Origin: CAZEDL01 sp964585245
Lineage (GTDB): Bacteria; Patescibacteriota; Patescibacteriia; Magasanikbacterales; GWA2-37-8
Reading direction: 5' to 3'
NCBI GenBank assembly: GCA_964585245.1
Contig: CAZPCV010000049.1
Span: forward strand, 1 to 5,826
Length of the DNA: 5,826 bases
Under the pieces are notes generated by a model. That model worked only from the letters and a program-made list of their open reading frames with translations, was not told the origin of the DNA and made no database searches. Position 1 is the stretch's first letter. Every line of letters begins with the position of its first letter. The position numbers and the translations under genes are program-made. This document shows, one piece after another, positions 1 through 5,771 of this stretch.

Positions 1-477
1 ATGATTTCCACCTCCACCCCCACCACTACTTTGTTCGGCTACCACAGCCACTTGGTTGCCTCCGCGGTCAGGTGGGGTACAGGTGCCAGTGGGAGTGACT
101 TTTAATGTATGAGGGCCGTTGTCGCCCATCGGATTAGAGCACCGCACGGACAAAGAAGAAAAATTAGCCCCACAAACACTGACGATTGTGGCGCAGGTAC
201 TATCCCCAGAAGTTATAAAGGTGCTTTTATCAGCCGACTGCAACAACACTACCGAACCGGTGGTTACTCTAAAATCTATGGAATCATCATCGTTTACAGT
301 GAACGATTCGACTTTGGTACTAGGGTCGACAATATAGGCTTTACCACTAATCGGCATCACAATCGACACCGCATTATCTACCGTGGTTACATCGTCAAAA
401 GCCGCCCGCGCCGATGGCCGGGCAAGCAACAGGCTGACACTTACGACTAACAAAAGATAGCCAACAGACTTTCTCAT
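1..477 (-). CDS. Secreted Cys-containing protein with poly-Gly linker, N-terminal part
   Basis: An open frame of 159 codons runs from ATG at 477 off the left edge without a stop, so only the N-terminal part is present. Residues 1-25 form a clear signal peptide: basic MRKS, a hydrophobic run (YLLLVVSVSLLLA), then an A-R-A cleavage motif. The exported part (about 27-148) looks beta-rich and holds four cysteines (C95, C102, C113, C133) that could form two disulfides. It ends in SS followed by six glycines (152-157), a linker often seen in Patescibacteria secreted proteins ahead of a further domain or repeat-rich tail; that next part lies outside the window. A stop codon lies in frame five codons upstream, which fixes ATG 477 as the first standard start. 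It is the last visible gene of the minus-strand unit, 42 bases after the fibre-like gene. I do not recognise the family; function beyond export is unknown. Confidence 0.8.
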   Translation of the reverse strand, partial: MRKSVGYLLLVVSVSLLLARPSARAAFDDVTTVDNAVSIVMPISGKAYIVDPSTKVESFTVNDDDSIDFRVTTGSVVLLQSADKSTFITSGDSTCATIVSVCGANFSSLSVRCSNPMGDNGPHTLKVTPTGTCTPPDRGGNQVAVVAEQSSGGGGGGNH

Positions 478-495
478 AATTTTTTTACACGGTTA

Positions 496-502
496 CCCTC
501 CT
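496..502 (-). promoter_or_regulatory. Shine-Dalgarno-like AGGAGGG, distant from its start
   Basis: The minus strand reads AGGAGGG here, the only strong Shine-Dalgarno match ahead of any gene in the window. It lies 18 bases from the ATG at 477, much longer than the usual 5-9. No ATG lies closer; a GTG at 490-488 has ideal spacing but is followed directly by TAA. It may still serve the downstream gene, but the spacing is unusual. Confidence 0.4.
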
Positions 503-519
503 GATCTGAATTTTTCAAA

Positions 520-2205
520 TTAGTGTTTCCAAACATCAATTCTATAATCCATGGCTGCCGGATCGGCATTATCATCATCACCGCAATAAACCAATCGCAC
601 CGTGTCATCAGCCAGAGCAAACCCGGTTAAGTTACCATTGACCCAGGCCGCATCATCTGACTGAGGGGCAACCGCCACCGTATCGCCTAGTTTAACTCCC
701 GAAACGGTAACATTCTGGGTCGAGCAGGCAGCAGCATTAGATGCGCCCATGTTTATATTCACCACGACCACCGAAATATGTTTCGCAATATTTGTTCCGC
801 TGTCGCCGATGACTACCCCTCCCCTTAACGTAGTGCTCGCTGGAATGGTAGTGGTAGCCAAGGTTACCGTGCCGGTAGCTACCAAATTACCCAGGCTGGC
901 CGCTCCTCCAAAGAATGTCCCAGACGCATACACATTATTAAAAGCAGCCCCGAAAGCACCCAGGCTCGGCACCCCATTCACATCAGCCAATAAATTGCCG
1001 CGGAACGTGGCTGTGCCCCCCACGATCAGCGTACTACTCACCGCAGCGGTGCCATCGAGGGATAAATTATTTGCGTTCAGACTGCCACTTACAAAAGTGG
1101 CATTAAAACTGGCAGGGGTTCCACCCACGCTTAGGTACTGACTACTGGTGACAATCGTGGTGCTCACTGTACTAGACACCGAGATATTGGTGGCGAAAAT
1201 AGTCCCAGAAGAGTAAAAATTATTAAACGCAGCTCCAAAAGCGCCAATATTAGGAATGCCATTAACATCTGCCAAAAGGCTTCCCCGGAATGTTACGGTT
1301 CCACCCACGATAAGGGTGCTGCTCACTGCCGCCGTACCATCAAGTGATAAATTTTTCGCATTCAAACTTCCATTAGAAAAACCAGCATCAGAACTAACTG
1401 GCGTACCTCCCACGGTCAAATACTGACTCGTAGTTACAATACTGGAGGATGCGGAGCCATTCAATATTAAATTCGTGCCAAATATCGTGCCCGAAGTATA
1501 GACATCTTTAAAAGCCGATCCATATGCTCCCAAACTCGGAACATTATTAACATCAGCTAATATATTGCCACGGAAAGTGGCAGCGCCCCCCACAATTAAT
1601 GTGCTACTTACTGCCGCCGTACCATCAACAGACAAGTTTCCACTCAAATTAGCACTGCCATTTGTATAACTGGCGTTAAAACTCCGCGGAGTCGCGCCCA
1701 CACTAATATAATTACTGGTAGTAACGATACTGCTACTAACCGTAGTGAACGTGACTGCCCCCGTAATGGTCGCACCACTACTTAAGTTCAAACTGGTACC
1801 GTAAATCGTGCCCGAAGAATAAATGTTATTAAAAGCCGAACCAAACGCACCAATATTTGGTATCCCATTCACGTCAGCCAGAATATCCCCCCTAAACGTA
1901 GCTGCTCCGCCCACGATAAGAGTGCTGCTCACCGCTGCCGTTCCATCCACCGATAACTTACCAGCCAAATTAAGACTGCCGTTGGAATAGCTGGCGTTAA
2001 AACTAAGTGGGGTCCCACCTACGCTTATATACTGACTGGTAGTGACAATAGTAGTGGTGGCGGCTCCGGTTACCGATAGCGTGCCGCCGATGCTAACATT
2101 ATTTCCGATCGTCGTAGCAGCCTGGGCGCCAGCATTAAAATAAAAACTTCCCCCTAAAATTAAAACAGGCACAAGCCCTAACCAGGCATTAATTTTTTTT
2201 GACAT
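520..2205 (-). CDS. Secreted tandem-repeat fibre-like surface protein
   Basis: 561 residues, low in charge and dominated by G, S, T, A, V, N. Residues 1-29 are a signal peptide (MSKK, hydrophobic LGLVPVLILGG, cleavage motif A-Q-A at 27-29). Residues 31-50 (IGNNVSIGGTLSVTG) start a beta-helix-like shaft. Four long repeats follow (about 51-157, 158-253, 254-348, 349-436), each with IVTTSQY, SVGGTP, DGTAAVSSTLIVGG, FRG..LADVN and GAFG.AFNN.Y.SGT. The last motif resembles the 'LGS...rFNNvYasG' element of phage tail-fibre shafts. A final TLRGGVVIGDSGT strand leads into a C-terminal domain (about 475-561) with CSTQNVTVSGVKLGDTVAVAP and DDTVRLVYC, matching the 'tiTVtGa.vGDtV ... tVtvr..N ... dPas..~rV.V' domain that often ends tail fibres. 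There is no membrane anchor or sortase motif, so it is probably secreted or held by its N-terminus. Likely role: trimeric fibre or adhesin (inferred). No clear Shine-Dalgarno precedes ATG 2205. It is the middle gene of the minus-strand unit. Confidence 0.85.
   Translation of the reverse strand: MSKKINAWLGLVPVLILGGSFYFNAGAQAATTIGNNVSIGGTLSVTGAATTTIVTTSQYISVGGTPLSFNASYSNGSLNLAGKLSVDGTAAVSSTLIVGGAATFRGDILADVNGIPNIGAFGSAFNNIYSSGTIYGTSLNLSSGATITGAVTFTTVSSSIVTTSNYISVGATPRSFNASYTNGSANLSGNLSVDGTAAVSSTLIVGGAATFRGNILADVNNVPSLGAYGSAFKDVYTSGTIFGTNLILNGSASSSIVTTSQYLTVGGTPVSSDAGFSNGSLNAKNLSLDGTAAVSSTLIVGGTVTFRGSLLADVNGIPNIGAFGAAFNNFYSSGTIFATNISVSSTVSTTIVTSSQYLSVGGTPASFNATFVSGSLNANNLSLDGTAAVSSTLIVGGTATFRGNLLADVNGVPSLGAFGAAFNNVYASGTFFGGAASLGNLVATGTVTLATTTIPASTTLRGGVVIGDSGTNIAKHISVVVVNINMGASNAAACSTQNVTVSGVKLGDTVAVAPQSDDAAWVNGNLTGFALADDTVRLVYCGDDDNADPAAMDYRIDVWKH
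898..2055 (-). repeat. Four-unit coding tandem repeat within the fibre-like gene
   Basis: Units, in coding order: 2055-1735 (107 codons), 1734-1447 (96), 1446-1162 (95) and 1161 to about 898 (partial, 88). The first is longer because of a 12-residue insert (about 145-156, ATITGAVTFTTV). The peptide DGTAAVSSTLIVGG is identical in all four, at D87, D194, D289 and D384, yet its codons differ between copies, so the duplication is old and the peptide is conserved by selection. Units 1 and 3 share GIPNIGAFG, while units 2 and 4 share VPSLGA, and the DNA shows the same alternation. Confidence 0.9.
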
Positions 2206-2251
2206 ACAACTCGGACTAACGTCTTAAGGTTATGAAAAATTAAGAACTACC

Positions 2252-2746
2252 CTATTTTTTAATAAGCGGAGCGGTGGTGGTAGGCGGGAAATGGATCACG
2301 TCAAGCACAATATCAAGAACCGGATCATACAAAATTGCTTGCGACGGGTAGACAACCACGCGATCACCTTTCTTGGCATATTGATAAAAAATCGGATTTT
2401 CTTTACGCAACGCTTCTGCATCCACTACCGTTGCGACGGTAACTTTGCCGGTCGGCAAAAAAATATGCTTGCCTAATTTTTTGATCAAATCGTTGATAGA
2501 CGCATTACCACTCGCTACATCCACCACTTGCTGATTGAGTGCGTCCTTGGCAGAAACCACGATTTTTTCGCCCCCCTTTTCTCCCGTGGCATTCTGCCCA
2601 ATAGCTAGGTCGGCTAATTTTTTACTTTTAAAATCGAGAATAAAAAAAGCCCCGACCAAAATTACTATTAAAATCAGGAGCAGAGCCCAGGCGGCATGAC
2701 GTTTGGGTGAAGAAAATGGTTCAGAAGAAAAATTATGCTGCAACAT
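2252..2746 (-). CDS. Single-pass membrane protein with Patescibacteria-type extracellular domain
   Basis: 164 residues. A short basic/polar N-terminus (1-18, with KRH at 15-17) is followed by one membrane segment at about 19-37 (AAWALLLILIVILVGAFFIL), then KSKK, so the C-terminal part most likely faces outward. A variable linker (about 41-84, rich in G, E, A) leads to a compact domain at about 85-152: INDLIKKLGKHIFLPTGKV, TVATVVDAEAL, NPIFYQYAKKGDRVVVYPSQAILYDP, LDIVLDV. This is the recurring 'V.klI.LP..e.PTVATV.D.ekLk.qpFf..A.nGDkvliY...k.AILYrP...kIi.V' domain of Patescibacteria membrane proteins, recognised from memory; its function is unknown. A TAG stop lies in frame a few codons upstream of ATG 2746 and there is no other likely start. 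No Shine-Dalgarno is visible. It is the first gene of the minus-strand unit, with a promoter candidate just upstream. Confidence 0.85.
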   Translation of the reverse strand: MLQHNFSSEPFSSPKRHAAWALLLILIVILVGAFFILDFKSKKLADLAIGQNATGEKGGEKIVVSAKDALNQQVVDVASGNASINDLIKKLGKHIFLPTGKVTVATVVDAEALRKENPIFYQYAKKGDRVVVYPSQAILYDPVLDIVLDVIHFPPTTTAPLIKK

Positions 2747-2770
2747 GAAAATTTTTAATAGTACCTATTT

Positions 2771-2799
2771 ATTTTACTCCGAATCCGCTCTTTTTTAAA
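2771..2799 (-). promoter_or_regulatory. Candidate sigma-70-type promoter for the minus-strand unit
   Basis: On the minus strand TTTAAA (2799-2794, 4 of 6 to TTGACA) and TAAAAT (2776-2771, 5 of 6 to TATAAT) are separated by 17 bases. Transcription would start near 2764, leaving a leader of under 20 bases before ATG 2746. Position and spacing fit well, but the region is AT-rich, so chance matches are likely. Confidence 0.35.
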
Positions 2800-2816
2800 G
2801 AAAACTCCGATAGTCT

Positions 2817-2838
2817 GTGTGGATAAGTATCCATACAC
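2817..2838. promoter_or_regulatory. Inverted repeat containing a DnaA-box-like 9-mer
   Basis: GGATA (2821-2825) and TATCC (2828-2832) form a perfect inverted repeat around AG. GTGT (2817-2820) and ACAC (2835-2838) extend the arms past a two-base bulge. Bases 2818-2826 (TGTGGATAA) are a perfect reverse complement of the E. coli-type DnaA box TTATCCACA, and the other arm is a weaker copy (GTATCCATA, 7 of 9). No T-run follows, so it is not a terminator. It sits between two divergent genes and could be an operator or DnaA site; a single perfect 9-mer can also occur by chance. Confidence 0.35.
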
Positions 2839-2902
2839 GAGCTCAAAAATGATAGTTGCCAAAGTAATATAAATAAAATACTCTATAGACACTTTCTTAC
2901 CT
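2839..2902 (+). promoter_or_regulatory. AT-rich upstream region of the plus-strand genes, promoter not resolved
   Basis: The plus-strand transcription unit must start here or slightly upstream. TTGCCA at 2856-2861 is a fair -35 element, but the best -10 hexamers (TATAAA at 2868, TAAAAT at 2874) are too close to it, and the one at proper spacing (TACTCT at 2879) is poor. No Shine-Dalgarno precedes ATG 2903. I cannot choose a single promoter. Confidence 0.2.
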
Positions 2903-3904
2903 ATGCCAAAAAAATATTACGTCCGGTTACTTGGCAGCTTTTTTTTCTTAGCCTGCCTGTTTTTATTACAACCTACACCTGCCGCCGCCCAGAGTACTAG
3001 CACACTCTACAACGCAGGCTTCGCCAGCGGATTTCGTTATTCGGCCAATCCGCTATTTACCAAAGACACAGTGATCCGCGTCTACTTCACTCTACAAAAC
3101 CAATCGGCTGCTGATATCTTTGGCACAGTACGAATTTTTGATAATGATACGGTCATTGGCGATATACCTTTTTTAATTGTTGGCGACCGTTTGGTAGAAT
3201 TATGGACCGACTGGACAGTGACGCCGGGTACCCACGCCCTACGGGCGACCATTGTAGATGCCAAAAAATCCGAAATCGGGCAGCCTGGCACCCCTATTAT
3301 GCTTAGCTCCGCTTCATCGAGTATTGATGTACAAACCGTTCCTCCACCCGCCCCTCTTAAACCATCGGCAGAGGACGCGCGCGACCCCGCTTCTACGGAA
3401 AGCAAAAGCGACCCCAACACAATCATAGCTAGCGGCGTAGCCGAAACCAGCACATCTTCCGTAGCTGGAGTTCTAAGTCAAACCGTGGAGCAACTTTTGT
3501 CGCTAGCCCGTAAAAGCAACTTTTCTCAATCTGGTGCTAGCTCTACTGACTCCAATCAAATTACCAGCGAAACTAATCACAGCCTCAGCGGTCAATTCGA
3601 GCGTTTAATTTCCGCTTTTACACTGGCACTAGAAGCCAAAAAGAAAACTATCCAAACGGAACAAGCCGATGGCAAACCAGGACAACCAATTTTAACCGAA
3701 CAAATCAAAGCTCTCGAAGATAAAACATTTATCAAAATCCCTGATAATAAAAAACCGACCAAAGAACTTGTTTTTAGCTGGCTTATTTCTTTGGTCATAC
3801 TGATATTGAATACGTGGTGGTTAATGTGTATTATTTTCCTTATTGTTTTAAGAGCGTTATGGAAAATGTGGAAAATTGTGCGCGGCAAAACAGAAGAGGA
3901 TTAA
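2903..3904 (+). CDS. Secreted, C-terminally anchored surface protein with Ig-like N-terminal domain
   Basis: 333 residues. Signal peptide 1-29 (MPKKYYVRLL, hydrophobic GSFFFLACLFLL, A-A-A before Q30). Residues about 33-143 form a beta-rich domain: YNAGFASGFRYSANPLFTKD, VIRVYFTLQNQSAADIFGTVRIFDND, LVELWTDWTVTPGTHALRATIVDA. This pattern, with the conserved W.DW...PG.H.L.A.I, is an Ig-like/CARDB-type fold frequent in Patescibacteria proteins (family recalled, not searched). A Pro- and Ser/Thr-rich, probably disordered stalk spans about 146-230; a short helical stretch (231-255) and a KPGQP-containing segment follow. The membrane segment at about 289-317 (LVFSWLISLVILILNTWW...) is followed by basic KMWKIVRGK, the layout of a type I anchored protein: domain outside, short tail inside. 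N303 and two Trp interrupt the long hydrophobic stretch, so a tight hairpin is possible. There is no Shine-Dalgarno before ATG 2903. It heads the plus-strand unit. Confidence 0.85.
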   Translation: MPKKYYVRLLGSFFFLACLFLLQPTPAAAQSTSTLYNAGFASGFRYSANPLFTKDTVIRVYFTLQNQSAADIFGTVRIFDNDTVIGDIPFLIVGDRLVELWTDWTVTPGTHALRATIVDAKKSEIGQPGTPIMLSSASSSIDVQTVPPPAPLKPSAEDARDPASTESKSDPNTIIASGVAETSTSSVAGVLSQTVEQLLSLARKSNFSQSGASSTDSNQITSETNHSLSGQFERLISAFTLALEAKKKTIQTEQADGKPGQPILTEQIKALEDKTFIKIPDNKKPTKELVFSWLISLVILILNTWWLMCIIFLIVLRALWKMWKIVRGKTEED

Positions 3905-3915
3905 TTTTTTAATGT

Positions 3916-5727
3916 ATGGGAGAAACATTACGTTTACCAACAAACGAAGGCGGCACACTCCGATTAAATGGCGGGAACGGCACAATTCTTGATCCGCTAC
4001 AAAATGAGAGTATCGAATTTATTCGCCTCGCCACAAAAGATGCAGGCAAAACAATTTTAACAACTGGTACCAGCGATGTGCCGTGGCCGCAGGATGGACA
4101 GGTAGAATTCCCATACTTCGACTCTCCACCTGACCACCGCTCTCTTCAGCCGGAAGCAACCTTGTCTAAAGAAGAAAAACAAAAAATTTCCGATCGCCTC
4201 TCCCAACGTGAGCGCTTTTTTGAACAAAGACAAAAATTTCTGACTACAAAAAATCCTAACAAAAATGTAGAATTAATTGATGCAGCAATCCGATTAACCG
4301 AGCTTCTACCGCTAGATGAAAACAGCCACCTACTGGCAGAGTATGCTGAAAGTCTCAACGGCAATAAAAATAAATCGTCAACAGCAAAACTCTCGCCAAA
4401 ACCTCGTAACTCGCAAATCTTGGAAGCCGATGATATTTTTGATATTTCTTTTGATCCAGAATTTCAAAAAAAATCATTCGACTACCAAATAGCTCAACTA
4501 GAAAAAAAATTAATTCGCTCACCTTACTCTGATGTGGTAGAAAGCCCTCTTTTACGGAGCGCCCAAGAACGCGACTCCCAAGCAGTCGAAGAGCTGCTAG
4601 AAGAAATTTATGAAAAAATTGGTTTGATAAAAAAACTTTTAACCTCAATTGCGCAAACCGAAGCACAGTGGGATGAAGTCTCTAAACAAATTGCAACCAC
4701 AGAGGCAAAACTAAAACGATTGTCCATTACAAATATTTATACTCTAAGAGACGCTACAGCCAATGATTCTCTAAAAATTATTGCCGTAAACGGATCAAAC
4801 CAATCAACAAACCCTGGACGCTTTGCAGCAGCGCAGCAACTACTTGTACCACAAGAACCAAAACGACTCGCGCCTGGCGATTTAGAAAAAATGGAGCTAA
4901 GAATTGAACAAATTGATGCCATTTTTTTATCCTCGCGCGAAGAACGACACCCCAACCAAGCCTCGGTTGATGAGCTAAATAAAACCTTACGTCAAGAACG
5001 AGACGAGCTTGTAAAAAAGGTTTTTTCGGCACATGCTGACATTAAGTTAGCGGAATTAAGCTGGCCAAATGGGAAAATTGTTGACAAAGAAACACTCAAA
5101 AATGAGCTGTCTAATTTGCAAAACCAAGCCCGTCAAGCTGACCATGATCGGCTGGTAATTCCTCAAATCGAGCGGCGCATTTTTGATTTACAAGAAAGCC
5201 TGCCGGCATTGTTAACCTCTTTAAATAGTCGGCTAAACTACTCACAAAAACATGATCCACTGGCAGAATTTACTCTCACCATGAAATCGTTGCCGGAACT
5301 AAAGCATACCTCTGTTAAAGACAGGCGGGATGGTTTAGAAATGATTGCCACCTATCTGCACTGGCCTTCGCAGGCTTTACTGACGGCAGACATAGAGAAA
5401 ATCAAAGTCGCGGCCGAAAACGGTTATGTCGTGTCTACCCCAGAAATCGAAGCATACCGTGAACAGCACGAACAACAGCTAAAACGCCAAGCCGAAGCTT
5501 TGGCTGGCGACGGTTTTAAACCATCGCTTACGGTGACCCCTCCAAAACCGTGGAACCCAGAAACCGGCGAAGTTGTTTCTTCGGCCATACACGAAGTAGC
5601 TTTGGACCCAAATAATGTACTTTTCTTTTTAAAGAAAATATCCGATTTTCGTCAAGCTAGAGAAACGTTTTTGCAACAGCTCGAAGCGCTTTCTGCCAGA
5701 TATTTACTAACCCCCGACAGCCGTTGA
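3916..5727 (+). CDS. Predicted cytoplasmic coiled-coil protein of unknown family
   Basis: 603 residues, no signal peptide and no membrane segment, hence probably cytoplasmic. Residues 1-80 are non-helical and low in complexity, beginning with two TLRL motifs (TLRLPTNEGG then TLRLNGGNG) and ending in a Pro-rich stretch. From about 82 the protein is strongly helical and charged: helices at 82-110, 115-148, 185-200 and 214-270 (long Glu/Lys-rich coiled coil), a break at 271-318, then coiled coil at 319-376 and 390-440. A further helical part (447-535) is separated by a Pro-rich TPPKPWNPETGE segment (541-552) from a final helix pair (555-596). I see no catalytic motif, Walker box or nucleic-acid-binding signature and do not recognise the family. 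It starts 11 bases after the anchored surface-protein gene, with TAA in frame two codons before ATG 3916, so co-transcription is likely; a scaffold or envelope-associated partner is only inference. The nearest purine-rich stretch (AGAGG at 3895-3899) is 16 bases from the start. It ends in TGA, within which the next promoter begins. Confidence 0.8.
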   Translation: MGETLRLPTNEGGTLRLNGGNGTILDPLQNESIEFIRLATKDAGKTILTTGTSDVPWPQDGQVEFPYFDSPPDHRSLQPEATLSKEEKQKISDRLSQRERFFEQRQKFLTTKNPNKNVELIDAAIRLTELLPLDENSHLLAEYAESLNGNKNKSSTAKLSPKPRNSQILEADDIFDISFDPEFQKKSFDYQIAQLEKKLIRSPYSDVVESPLLRSAQERDSQAVEELLEEIYEKIGLIKKLLTSIAQTEAQWDEVSKQIATTEAKLKRLSITNIYTLRDATANDSLKIIAVNGSNQSTNPGRFAAAQQLLVPQEPKRLAPGDLEKMELRIEQIDAIFLSSREERHPNQASVDELNKTLRQERDELVKKVFSAHADIKLAELSWPNGKIVDKETLKNELSNLQNQARQADHDRLVIPQIERRIFDLQESLPALLTSLNSRLNYSQKHDPLAEFTLTMKSLPELKHTSVKDRRDGLEMIATYLHWPSQALLTADIEKIKVAAENGYVVSTPEIEAYREQHEQQLKRQAEALAGDGFKPSLTVTPPKPWNPETGEVVSSAIHEVALDPNNVLFFLKKISDFRQARETFLQQLEALSARYLLTPDSR

Positions 5728-5752
5728 CGTAAATTAAAAAAATTGTTAGTAT
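5724..5752 (+). promoter_or_regulatory. Sigma-70-type promoter of the tRNA-Phe gene
   Basis: TTGACG (5724-5729, 5 of 6 to TTGACA) and TAGTAT (5747-5752, 4 of 6 to TATAAT) are spaced by exactly 17 bases, with A-rich sequence between. Transcription would start near 5759, about a dozen bases before the tRNA. The -35 element covers the TGA stop codon (5725-5727) of the preceding gene. No terminator hairpin separates the two genes, so read-through could also feed the tRNA. Confidence 0.6.
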
Positions 5753-5771
5753 AGCCAGCGCTTACTAAACG

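Noticed and set aside
109..450. A 113-codon and an overlapping 72-codon plus-strand open frame
   Set aside because: Both are antisense to the secreted protein that runs from 477 to the left edge. The minus-strand reading has a convincing signal peptide and disulfide-type cysteines, while these have none.
488..490. GTG start for a gene at the strong AGGAGGG
   Set aside because: GTG is followed directly by TAA and is out of frame with the ATG at 477, so it cannot start a protein.
749..1141. A 130-codon open frame on the plus strand
   Set aside because: It lies wholly antisense to the repeat gene. Its Pro/Ala/Val-rich product is what the reverse of Gly/Thr/Asn-rich codons gives; no start signal or family resemblance.
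898..2055. Regular repeats read as a possible CRISPR array or assembly error
   Set aside because: The period is about 285-320 bases, units are coding and vary mainly by synonymous or conservative changes, and there are no short identical repeats with unique spacers. The copies differ too much for a recent misassembly.
2817..2838. Inverted repeat as a transcription terminator
   Set aside because: No T-run follows on either strand, stem arms are short, and it sits between gene starts rather than after a gene end.
3082..3453. Minus-strand open frame of 123 codons
   Set aside because: Antisense to the anchored surface protein, which has signal peptide, domain and anchor in the expected order.
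5725..5727. TGA recoded as glycine, as in some Patescibacteria
   Set aside because: TGA ends the 603-residue frame right where the tRNA promoter begins, and no in-frame TGA occurs inside any of the other genes. Trp is encoded by TGG.
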